Of a DNA stretch of 31,838 bases, positions 10,206-18,961 are shown piece by piece; the stretch's first letter is position 1, and every line of letters begins with the position of its first letter. The notes beneath the pieces were generated by a model. It saw nothing but the letters and a program-made list of their open reading frames with translations. It did no database searches and had not been told where the DNA came from. Made by a program: the position numbers and the translations under genes. The stretch lies in NCBI GenBank assembly GCA_003427395.1, contig BFEA01000279.1:2008492-2040329 (forward strand), written 5' to 3'. The DNA is from Chara braunii (Eukaryota; Streptophyta; Charophyceae; Charales; Characeae).

Positions 10206-10304
10206 ACCATCTTACACCGCACCCTTTGGGACACCTCAGGGTGCAGAAGATGGTAAGGCTCTCAGGTAGCCTTTGCACTCGCTAAAGGTTTTCCCCCTTT
10301 AGCG
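10206..10304. repeat. Pair of strong hairpins near the LTR 3' part
   Basis: The first hairpin pairs ACCATCTT with AAGATGGT and GCACCCT with AGGGTGC (10206-10254). The second pairs CGCTAAAGG with CCTTTAGCG (10280-10304). In the 3' LTR the first is even longer (arms ACCATCTT and CTGCACCCT, 31305-31353), while the second has one mismatch. They lie just before the point where the 3' LTR breaks off. They could be 3'-end-forming or dimerisation structures; no direct evidence. Confidence 0.6.
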
Positions 10305-10757
10305 TGCGCTTCAGCCGACGCCCGAGCGTCGATAACGACCCTATAGCTCAGATAAGGCCACTCGATTATGAGCACTACGTAATGCGTCGTCATCACGATC
10401 ACTTACGTGGGACTGCATTGCTAGCAGGTACGTGTAGGCCCCGCGGGTGCACGACTGTTTTATACGATCAGGCGTGCGGACTCCACTCAGGGCTTGCGTA
10501 GGAACAGTTATGGGTCAAGAAGGAGGGGCAAAGATACGTTGTGGTAAGTAGACCCGAGTTTCGGTAATGCGAAGCGTTGTGCCGATGGAGTACTAGTCGT
10601 AGTCGGCCTATGCGAACCCGCATTCGAGATTCAAGCGTTTCGAACGTTGGTTTGCACATGGGCCTGGTTTGGGTTCTATCCGCTCTCACCCTTCGTACTA
10701 ACCAGCCTTTTCCATTTAACAGGCATACCAAGCCATACAAATTGAAATACGGGCTAG

Positions 10758-10798
10758 GCAGGGAGAAAAAGGGGGGCTAGCCTCTTTTTCTCCTCTGC
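10758..10798. repeat. Long purine/pyrimidine hairpin
   Basis: GGAGAAAAAG (10762-10771) pairs perfectly with CTTTTTCTCC (10784-10793). Flanking GCAG/CTGC extends the stem with one bulge, and the loop contains GGCTAGCC. It lies in the part of the LTR that has no second copy in this window, so conservation cannot be judged. Confidence 0.55.
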
Positions 10799-11725
10799 GT
10801 TTGGTTCCTTTTTGGGTTTTTATAGTTGGACGTTGGAGTCCGTGGCAGCCGTCAAAGTCAAACCCCTTGACCTCTCCGCATATCTCCGATGTTGGAGTCT
10901 GTCAAGAGAGCCAAGATACGGGTTGCCACGACAGCCACGAGGTTGTCCACTAAACCCCTCTCCACAGGGTGTAGAAGAGGGTAGATCTTGCAACCGCACT
11001 TGCAATTGCCCCACGTCAGGAGGACAACCCCTCGAGACGTATGTCAGCCGACACTTGAGTATCGAAGGTGACCCTCAAAACCTCTGAGGGCCATCTGAGT
11101 TTGGGTACCACATAGCACTCCATCATTGCAACTGCTTGCGTAAACATGCATTGTGAGTCGATATGATAAAGCCCATGTCGCCGCAATATTTATTTTAGGC
11201 TTCACGCGTGGGACTCATCTAATCCCTCAACAAAAATTATGGGTTGGGTGAGAACAAGGGGCTAGGCGCGATTTACGAGTGAAGCTTGTTTTTTTGTTTC
11301 ATCTGGTATGGTCGCGTGGTTAAGATAGCCGTCCTAGTCGACCGACGTAGGATCGCACTCGAGAGATCAGCGCCTTGAGCGGCGGTTCGCATGCGAGTCC
11401 GACTCGAGCATTTGACCGCTCGTACTCCCTATGCTACAGCGAACGAGAAACGCCTTCGACTGGGCCACCTTCGCGATTGCATACGAAAAGGCTTCGCATG
11501 TGGTTCAGTAGCTCAGCGGGGATACACCCACCTAAAGGATGGTGACAGCTCCCGCAGGTGGAGGTAAGCGGTGCCTCGCGTGACCCTGTCCTGTCACAGG
11601 GGCTCGCAAGAAGTACGGCTGACGCACTCGGCCGGAGCGGCAAAACGCTCTCTGCGACAAGTCTTGCCAAATCCTGCGTGACGCGGTCGGGAGGGTCCCC
11701 CTGCGGGACCGATGCGCTCGACAGG

Positions 11726-11743
11726 GGGTGCTGTTGCCGGGGA
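11726..11743 (+). promoter_or_regulatory. Primer-binding site, tRNA-Asp type
   Basis: GGTGCTGTTGCCGGGG lies two bases after the LTR end. It matches the complement of the 3' end of plant tRNA-Asp (TGGCGCCGTTGCCGGGG) except at three positions: the first T and two C-to-T changes. Such a site would prime minus-strand DNA synthesis. Its position and spacing from the terminal CA confirm the LTR boundary. The two C-to-T changes fit cytosine deamination. Confidence 0.88.
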
Positions 11744-12131
11744 TCTTGGCTGCCTACCAGGGTCCTTAAGAGAACGAACCCAGGTTAAGTGCAGGCTGAT
11801 GATCCAGGCAAAACGACAACTTTCTTACTTAGTTGATGTGATGGTTTTTCTGGTAATCTCTGAAGGTGATATTAAGTGACGTGTGTGGCGATGGTATGTA
11901 TGAGTTGGTTTTATTGACTATGACTATGACCTAAAGTACGTCCGTGCCACGAATTAAGTAAAAAGCGTAGGTATATGGTATAGGGGCTTGATAGATCATT
12001 CATATACGTGACTAACTTAGAAAAGGAAGTGCGTCTAGTTGAGCCGTAAAATNGAGGAACTTGGGAGTTCACAAGGGATTGCTTGTTGAAACCTTTCCGT
12101 CCNNGAACAGGTNCTGAAAAAGAGGGTAGAG
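11744..12131 (+). other. Leader between primer-binding site and gag
   Basis: About 390 bases without a recognised gene. CAG|GTTAAGT at 11781-11790 is a reasonable 5' splice-donor candidate. It sits where retroviral leaders carry their donor, but there is no direct support that it is used. Confidence 0.5.
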
Positions 12132-13970
12132 ATGGCCGACGCCGNCGGGATTGTGCGAGGTCCGGCCACAACGCCAGAAGATATCATCAAACCGTTGGAG
12201 AAAAGAGAACTGGCACGACTACAGGTGCCCAAAGTTGACATCTTCCNGTTCGANGGGGATGGGGTNTCAGAATGGTTGGAGTTATTGGAACAGGTTACGA
12301 GTGAGGCATCAGAACCTGACAAGTTCAAATTGATGACAAGGTATGTTTGGTGGGAGCTCAGGCCANAGGTCNTGAAAGTAGCAACCGGTGCAAATGGAGA
12401 CTGGTCAAAATTCAAAGAGGAAATGCAGAGGCACTTCAAGTTGGGAGATGGTCTGCTAAAAAAAACGGATCTAGAGATGTTGAGTCGGAACAAATTCACT
12501 ACGGTGGGTGCGTTCGCTACGGCTTTTGAGAAAATGGCGAGAAAAGTCCCGGGGATGGCGGAGGAAGAGCAATGTGCCACATTTTTGGGGCACTTCACCA
12601 ACTTTGAAGCCTCAGTACTGACAAGAAAAGACGCACCAGGGAAGAAACTGACTTGGGCCACCATAAAGGAGGGCGTAAAGGACGGGGAATGGGATCAAGT
12701 TGACCTCTTCCAAATGAAACAGGCAAGGAGAAAAAGGAAAGCAATAGACGACACAACAGGTAGTGGCCAGGATTTGAAAAAGGTAGTAGAGGAGGTGGTG
12801 GCCCAACTAGAGGGCTCGAGAGAGGCAAGTGCCCCAAAGAAGGTGTTGACAGTAACCCATGTCCAGGGGAAAGGAAAGAAGGTGGCTACGAGCGAAGAGT
12901 TAGAAAAAGAAGAGGAAGAGGAAGAAGAAGAGCCCGAGCCTCAGAGGTTGATAAAGGCTCAAAGAAAGGCCAGGAACCAGGCCCAAGGGGGCCAAGGTTC
13001 AGGGAAGGGCCAATGCTCCCAAGTGACTATGATGCCTCCGCCTGTGTCGCACAGACAGATAGGAGCGATGGTGCCCGTTCAGACCGGGCAACCCTCTTAT
13101 GGACAATGGCCAAGCTTCGGACCTCCGGGCCCTTGGCCAAGTTTTAACTCTTATACGCCATGGCCTGTTAGCGGACAATTCGGTTCTTATGGTGGACCAC
13201 CAATGAGTCTGGCCTCGTGTGGATACTCAGGGCCCCAAGCCCAGCAGGCGAGCCAGTCCAATCTGCCGCCGAGTCAATCGCAACAGTCTGCTCCGCAAGG
13301 GTTGCAGGGCAATCAGGGCGGTGGTCGAGGCCAAGGCCAAGGATGAGGACGAGGCAGAGGAAATGGTGGTTGTGCAGGAAATGGAAGAGGGAATGCGGGC
13401 GGTAACTCCAATGAAGGAGGAAATGAAGGTTGGAATGATGGAGGGAATCAAGGCGGCCAACAGGGTGGCCGAGGATATGGCAGAGGTAGGATAGATTGGA
13501 GAAATGCCATCTGTTGGCATTGTGGCCAAAAGGGCCACACAATTAAGTTTTGTCAAGTCCGGAGGAGCGACAAAAAAGATGAGTTGATAAGTACCAACTA
13601 CGATGGGGATATCTACGACATGTATGGGAAGTATATCGACCCAAGGACCCGAGGAGGGACGAGAGAAGAGGCTTTGCGAAGAGCAAATACCCCGCCTCCG
13701 CCAGCTTCTCCGGCCGCATTCCGCATGTGGCAGTAGAAAGAAGTTCACCAAGATGTAAGGGTGGAAGAGGTAGGAGACAGTGAAGAAGTCGAGTAGGGAA
13801 TGAAAGACGGCATTGTGAAGGAGGAAGCTATAGTGATTGAATCTGAAGACGAAGAAGAAGAAGGCCGGATAGAGACGAGAGACACAATGGAAAGAATGGA
13901 GGACCTATTGGCGAAGATTGGGAGGTACCAGTCCAAGTTGACCACCCTGTGCGAGGAGGTCAACAGGTGA
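12132..13970 (+). pseudogene. gag: Gag polyprotein (capsid and nucleocapsid), broken by stops
   Basis: Structural protein that would form the particle and bind the RNA. The ATG at 12132 opens a 404-codon frame with a capsid-like N-terminal part (residues about 1-215, including GDG-x-SEWLELLEQ), an acidic run near residues 258-270, then a Q/G/P-rich segment. A TGA at 13344 interrupts it, but the same frame continues with a G/N/R-rich stretch and a perfect CCHC knuckle (CWHCGQKGHTIKFC, 13512-13553), ending at TAG 13734. A further in-frame tail (stops TAG 13794 and TGA 13968) is acidic and then coiled-coil-like, so it may once have been part of the protein. The start was chosen as the first ATG of the frame after the primer-binding site. 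Several residues are unreadable because of N bases. Confidence 0.85.
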
Positions 13971-14101
13971 AGGGGAGAATTACCGTCAGTGTACCTTTTT
14001 GATTCAGGTCCTGGGGCACAAAGTGGGACTGAAAACCTGCGTGGAGTAACAGTCACAGTCTCCACGCCCAAATCTAGGATGACCTGTAGGCCACCATCTA
14101 G

Positions 14102-15316
14102 GGCCGGAAGGGCAGCTTTTGCACAACGTCGAAAGGGCCGCCTAGTTCTAGCCAACCTCCTCAGGATAACCCGGAGCCTAGTGGCGAGAAGGAGGCGGTG
14201 GAAGTTCCGGAAGATGAGGAGGACGAGGATGAGAAGTTAATGCGAGAAGAAGATAAGAAAGCCGACGAAAGGGCAAAAAAGAGAGGCGCAAGGACCGACA
14301 CTGACAAANACNAGAAAGGAAAGAAGAAAAAATATANGGTCCGGCTGGAGGAAGGTTTCGACGTGGAGGGCATGGTAGACAGGCTCCTTGACGGCCATAA
14401 TGACCTGCTGAACCTGAAAGACATCCTCGCCTCTGCTCCGAAATTGCGGGATGAGCTGAAGGCTCGTTTGTCCAGAAGGTTAGTAACAAGCGTGCGCCTA
14501 GGGGCCATAATCCCCAAAGAAGGTGAATGGGCGGAAACAGGCACTAAAATGGACTGGAAGTCCGTAGTATACGGGTGTGTGGAGGTAGTAGTAAAAGGGA
14601 AACCGTGCACCACAATGGTAGATACGGGCGCAACAATGAACCTCATAAAGGAGGAACACGCCATTCGCCTGGGGATGAATATTGATCGCTCCGACAATGG
14701 AGTCCTTATGGGGGCGAACAGCAGGTCTGTGTTTATAGGGACCGCGTCAAACGTGGTCATTGAGATCGACAAGGTAAAAGTGAGGACTTGCTTTTTTATA
14801 ATGCATGATCTCGACCATCCTATCCTATTGGGTCGGTCATTTCTAAGTAGGACGGAGACCCTCATTCTCAACAAGCATGATGGGACGATGTTCCTGGTAT
14901 TATGTGACCCTATGTGTGGTTACTATGTAGTAATCACATGCAAGAATGCAGGGCCACGCAGTGTAAGGAATCGGCCCAATCCTGGCTCTTTCACTATTGA
15001 AGAGTCAGAAGAGGCGAGAATAAGATTGGAAGGCGATGAGTCTGAAGGGGAAGAACCCTCAAAAGCGTTGTCCCTCAGCTTGACGAACATAGGGGACGCT
15101 ATGGAAATAGTATCTGCCTATGGGATGACAGATCCTGAGGCAGTTGAGGCCCTCAGAGAGAACGTGATGGAAAAAAGAGGTGAAGGTGAGATGAAATTGG
15201 TCTACTGGGTGCCAGGAAGGATAGGTGGAACAGTTGGAGCCCAGCCCCAAAGTGCAACTCGCCCTTTTTTAGGGGTGGGCTCAAGCAGGGTTCACAAAGG
15301 CGGTACAAATGGGTAG
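14102..15316 (+). pseudogene. pro: Retropepsin-like protease region
   Basis: Aspartic protease that would cut the polyprotein. The frame is open from 14102 (after TAG 14099) to TAG 15314 and is shifted relative to gag, so it was probably reached by frameshift or has drifted by an indel. The N-terminal part is proline-rich and then strongly charged (EDEEDEDEK). The catalytic motif VDTGATMNLI is at 14618-14647, and the flap-distal motif PILLGRSFLSRT near 14819-14854 completes a typical single-domain retropepsin. The final part changes frame near a T-run (15265-15270): the reading frame of the next segment (RYKWVDKKCRPVPV) overlaps it out of phase. GTG at 14198 is only an arbitrary start; no ATG was convincing. 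Confidence 0.8.
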
Positions 15317-16337
15317 ATAAGAAGTGTCGTCCAGTTCCCGTACTCGTGACCAAAGAACAAGAGGTTTATTATGAGCGGGAGCGAGAACTGATATGACAAA
15401 TGTGTGAGAAGGCAGAAAGTGAACCATGTCATATCAATCAAGAAACAGAAGAGGCGCTGATAATTGGAGAGCCAGATTTCCTTACAGCGCATGAAAGACG
15501 GTTGGTGGTGGAGACCATAAGTGGAAGATATACTGCCTATGCTTTCAATGATGATGAGCGGGGTCACCTGGACGTGAAAAAAATCCCAATGATTAGGATA
15601 CACACCGTACCTCACGAGCCATGGAACTTACGAGGTGCGCGATATCCTAATCCAGCTGATGAAGAGAAGGTGGTTAGCTACCTAGATGGAAAAATCCGTA
15701 CGCATGTCTCAGATTACTCAAGTGGGCCATATGCATCTCCCTGTTTTTGCTTTATCAAACCCAATGGGACTCTGCGATGGGTACAGGATTTGCAACGGTT
15801 GAATGCTGTAACAGTGAGAGACGCAGGGGGTCTCCTTAACGCAGATGCGCTTTCAGAGGCCTGCGCTGTGAGATTCATAATATCTCTCATAGATCTATAT
15901 TCGGGCTACGACCAATTTTCTGTGTATCCTATGTATCCATAAGACAGACCAATGACGACTATGCAAACCCTTTGAGGGTTGATCCACATGAACGTCGCAC
16001 CACAAGGGTGGAGGAACGCGATTGCCATGGTTCAGAGACATATGGTGCTGGCAATGCAACCAGTAAGCCCTCACATCACGCAACCGTATATTGATGATCT
16101 GGTCGTAAAAGGGCCTAAGGAGAGGATGAGCAAGAGGTGATGCCAAGGGTTAGGCATTTTGTCAGGGATCATGTGCAAGACCTGTGCAAGGTTTTGGACC
16201 TCCTAAAAGAGTATAACCTCACCGCTAGCGGATCGAAGTCAAGGCACTGCATGCGCGGGGCCACTATCTTAGGATTTGTGTGCAACGAGAGGGGTCGTCG
16301 TCCAGATACTAAGAAGACCAATAAGATTCTCGAATAA
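15279..16337 (+). pseudogene. pol: Reverse transcriptase domain, broken
   Basis: RNA-directed DNA polymerase. In one frame, 15279-15942 contains the fingers and palm: SGPYASPCFCFIKPNGTLRW, LQRLNA and the motif-A block LIDLYSGYDQF (catalytic D near 15892). TGA at 15394, TAA at 15940 and TGA at 15973 interrupt it. The same frame continues with APQGWRNA (usual P-Q-G motif) and the active-site box YIDD at 16087-16098. A frameshift near 16110 moves the rest (KVLDLLKEYNLT...ILGFVCNERG, 16137-16337) to the next frame, ending in TAA at 16335. Order and motifs are clearly Ty3/gypsy-like. Catalytic aspartates survive, but the chain cannot be made as read. Confidence 0.88.
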
Positions 16338-16962
16338 CCAACACCATTCGAGACTATCACGGAGGTAAGAAACTTCCTCGGAACTTGTGACTTTTGAAGG
16401 ATTTTCATAAAAGGGTTTGCGGCGAAGACTGAGCAGTTGCGAAAACTTGTGCACCAGGGCCAAGATTAGGAATGTGGAGATAAGTTGGAGTCAGTGATAG
16501 AAGGTCTAAAGAAAGAATTTGAGGAAGGGCGTCTAGTACTGGGGGTACCGGATCATACGGCGGTGATGACTAGACCATTTATCGTAGAGACGGACGNAGG
16601 GCCGACNNCCNTGGAAGGTGTGTTAATCCAACGAGACCTTAATGGAGAAGAACGACCGCTAAGGTTTGAGAGTCGAACGCTNAACACAACTGAGAGAAAC
16701 CACTCTCAGTTTAAGCNCGAAACCCTAGCAGTTCTTCACTGCTTAAGGATCTTCAGAAACTACCTCTTTGGCAGCAGGTTTGTATTGAGGGTGGACCCAA
16801 CTGCTCTAGCTGGTTCTCTTAAGAACTTCGCTCCTTCAGACCCAACTATCNCGAGGTGGCTAACATACATCTGGATGTTCGATTTCCANTTGGAGTGAAC
16901 TCCTGGAAACAAAAATAGAGCAGACGGACTAAGTCGAGTCGANTGGGACAAAAATAATCAAG
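16338..16962 (+). pseudogene. pol: RT connection and RNase H domain, broken
   Basis: RNase H removes the RNA strand during reverse transcription. The region shares one frame with the end of RT and the zinc part of integrase. It begins with the typical connection motif TEVRNFLGTCDF (around 16360), followed by an in-frame TGA and a TAG. The RNase H proper starts near 16575 with FIVETD (first acidic residue at 16593-16595), then FESRT, ETLAVLHCLRIFRNYLFG and a VDPTAL segment. TGA at 16896 precedes PGNKNRADGLSR (16902-16937), the conserved end of gypsy RNase H. Seven or more N bases fall in this domain, so some residues are unknown. Confidence 0.83.
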
Positions 16963-16964
16963 GA

Positions 16965-17858
16965 GTGATCNAGGATACTCCACCAGTCGACGTGTTTCTG
17001 GATAGTGAGGAGGATGTGAGACTTCACATCAACTCCTGGTCACTGACCGTGGGTAACTATGTTACTCCTGGGCGACCTATGTGGCTCGCGCCTCCAGGGC
17101 ATGTACGACGACCAGACCTAGTCCTCAAGCCCTATATCAAAGAAGACTCTTGGGGAATGTCAGGTGTAGAATGGATGATGGATCTGGCCCTAGCAAACAA
17201 ATACCAACTACNTGAGGACCTGCTCGCGATTGAGAATGGGGNGCAGCAGATGGAAAGACANGAGAAATTGGTAGGCGGGATATATCTCTTAGCTAACACA
17301 CTGCTTCAGGATGAGTTGGTTAGGAATGCGGGACAAAGTCAGGAAGAAGGTGAAAATGTGATCCACGAAGGAGAAGATGACGACTTTGAGGAATGAGAGA
17401 TTAAAAAAGTTTTTCGTGCAGAGGAGTACGNCAGAGTTTATCTTGAGCTTGGGATGCTTNTTTTGTGCGAGATGAGGGAAAGGGACGNTAGCGAGAGAGT
17501 TCTGAAAATGAGGTCAAACTTTCTTGTAAGGGATGACCATCTATTCATAAGAAGCAAAGGAAAAACTCCCAGGAGGGTAGTCTGTGGCGTCGCTCGTCAG
17601 ATTGACGTCATAGCCGCCCTACATGANGGTACNNCANGGGGCCATAGGAGTANGGATACGACCTATCTCAAAATACACGAACTATACTANTGGGATGGCA
17701 TGGGACAAATGATCAATNACTATTGTAAACATTGTGTACCATGCCANGAGCGATCCTCCCTCAGACCTAGGAAGCCGCTTCATCCAAGGTATGTCCGTGA
17801 GGGGAGCAGTCGTACATTTGGATTTGTTGGCAATGCCGCTGGGAATAGGAAGTTATAA
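16965..17858 (+). pseudogene. pol: Linker and integrase HHCC zinc-binding domain
   Basis: The first half (16965-17396) is an acidic linker without a known motif, ending in TGA at 17394. The same frame then carries the integrase N-terminal zinc domain: H at 17622, GH at about 17640-17645, and CKHCVPC ending at 17744, with the usual DTTYLKIHELYxWDGM between them. The frame continues to RPRKPLHPRYVREG and is lost near 17800-17810, where the catalytic core resumes in another phase. One extra base in the G-run there would explain it. Confidence 0.78.
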
Positions 17859-18180
17859 TTTTATATTCGATGCGCGGGACAATCTCTCCGGGTTTGTAGA
17901 TGGCAGAGTCATTCGCACAAAGACTGGTGAGACGTTGGCTCGATGCATCGAACAGTACTATCTCTGTTACCCCTTTGTCTCTAGATTTGTGATGGATAGG
18001 GGGTCCGAATTCACCTCTGCAGAAATGAAGACACTTTTAAAGAGCTATGGGGTAATCACTGAATATACTACTGCAGCGCACCCACAGGCCAATGCACCTG
18101 TGGAGAGAGGACATAGTACATCACGAACCTTCTCGCCAAGTGGACTAGTGACAGGCCCAACCAGTGGCCAGACTTCCTAA
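17734..18180 (+). pseudogene. pol: Integrase catalytic core, D-D-35-E triad intact
   Basis: The integrase core would insert the DNA copy into the genome. Open frame; the domain itself starts near 17809 (VVHLDLLAM). The three acidic residues are present: D at 17821-17823, D at 17995-17997 (FVMDRGSEFTS) and E at 18103-18105 (NAPVERGH), with exactly 35 residues between the second D and the E. The AHPQANAPVE block is typical for gypsy integrases. Just after the catalytic E the frame is lost (about 18108-18122). The listed start is simply where the frame opens, overlapping the zinc domain in another phase. Confidence 0.86.
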
Positions 18181-18691
18181 GGGTCGCTTTCTTCGTGGAC
18201 AATATCATCATGAGAAGCACCGGCTATGCACCGGCTATGTTATGGTATGGCAGGTATGCGACATTCCCTATCGAAAGCTTCCTAAAGACTTGGAGGCGGC
18301 AGGACCTCGAGACAAATCTGACGTTTGAAGAACTGCTGACTTGAGGGCACGTCAGATTGGCGCCATAGAGGACAGAGTTAAGGAGGTGGCAAGTAGGGTG
18401 GGTGGCAGTCGTACCAAGGACAAGTTCAGGTGGGATACGATGGCAAGAGTGAGGAGAGAGCCTCTCAAGGTGGGGGACATTGTGCTGCTATATGACTCAT
18501 CCTTAGAGAAGCAGTGGTCGCGGAAGTTGGACAAGAGGTGGTTGGGACCATACAAGGTCGCAANGAGTGGTGAGCATGGAGCCTACCAAATTGAGGAGTT
18601 GAATGNGACANCATGGAAAGACNNGGTGTCAGGCTCGAGGTTAAAGAAGTTCGTCGCTCGAGACGAGGTGAGCATGGACCTCACCAGCTAG
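18120..18691 (+). pseudogene. pol: Integrase C-terminal part with GPY/F motif
   Basis: From about 18120 one frame reads KWTSDRPNQWPDFLRVAFF and TGYAPAMLWYGR, the usual sequence after the integrase core, and ends at TGA 18342. A shift at 18341 leads into RARQIGAIEDRVKEV, then PLKVGDIVLLYDSSLEKQWS and KRWLGPYKV (GPY at 18545-18553). The GPY/F module is typical of one class of Ty3/gypsy integrases. I see no chromodomain after it; the frame ends at TAG 18689 with VARDEVSMDLTS. Confidence 0.82.
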
Positions 18692-18961
18692 GGTCACCTT
18701 CTTAGTACTTTAAATGAGAATGTTAGCATAAGTAAACTGTATAGGATGTTATTCTCAGTAGAAGGGTATGACAGGTTATGGNCTTTGGATAGACTCGCAT
18801 ATATATGTNTGCATATGTATATATAGATAAGTAGGTAGCTGAGATAGTTATGGGAGGGCTATGTCTGTCTCCTGTTGTGTTTTGTCTAAACCTGCTTACC
18901 CTCTGTGTNCTCCTGTTTTTCTCTTCCTTNTTGTGCAGGCTTGACACCATTTGGGGCAGCC
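18692..18961 (+). promoter_or_regulatory. Gap with TATA-like run and 3' splice-site candidate
   Basis: No gene. TATATATAG at 18818-18826 could be an internal TATA box. From about 18870 the sequence becomes pyrimidine-rich and ends in TTGTGCAG|G (AG at 18937-18938), a good match to a plant 3' splice site, with CTAAAC at about 18888 as possible branch point. It lies 24 bases before the ATG of the downstream Gag-like frame. Either signal could serve to express that frame separately from gag-pol. Both are motif-based inferences. Confidence 0.45.

Larger units (their letters stand above)
1316..11723 (+). repeat. 5' LTR, 10,408 bp
   Basis: The left edge is exact: similarity to the second copy begins at TGTCGG (1316 and 23230) and is absent upstream in both. 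The right edge is set by CTCGACA ending at 11723, two bases before the primer-binding site, which gives the inverted terminal bases TGTCG/CGACA. Compared with the 3' LTR this copy carries two MITE-like insertions (2317-2716 and 6666-7079) and an inversion (4156-7666). From 1316 to the end of homology near 10366 it is about 820 bp longer than the 3' copy, almost exactly the size of the two insertions with their target duplications. The last 1.36 kb (10367-11723) has no counterpart in this window. The LTR contains no recognised gene. Confidence 0.92.

Noticed and set aside
11308-11405. tRNA-like text with a GTGGTTAAGATAG A-box-like string and GGTTCGCATGC
   Set aside because: The B box is poor and no cloverleaf could be formed.
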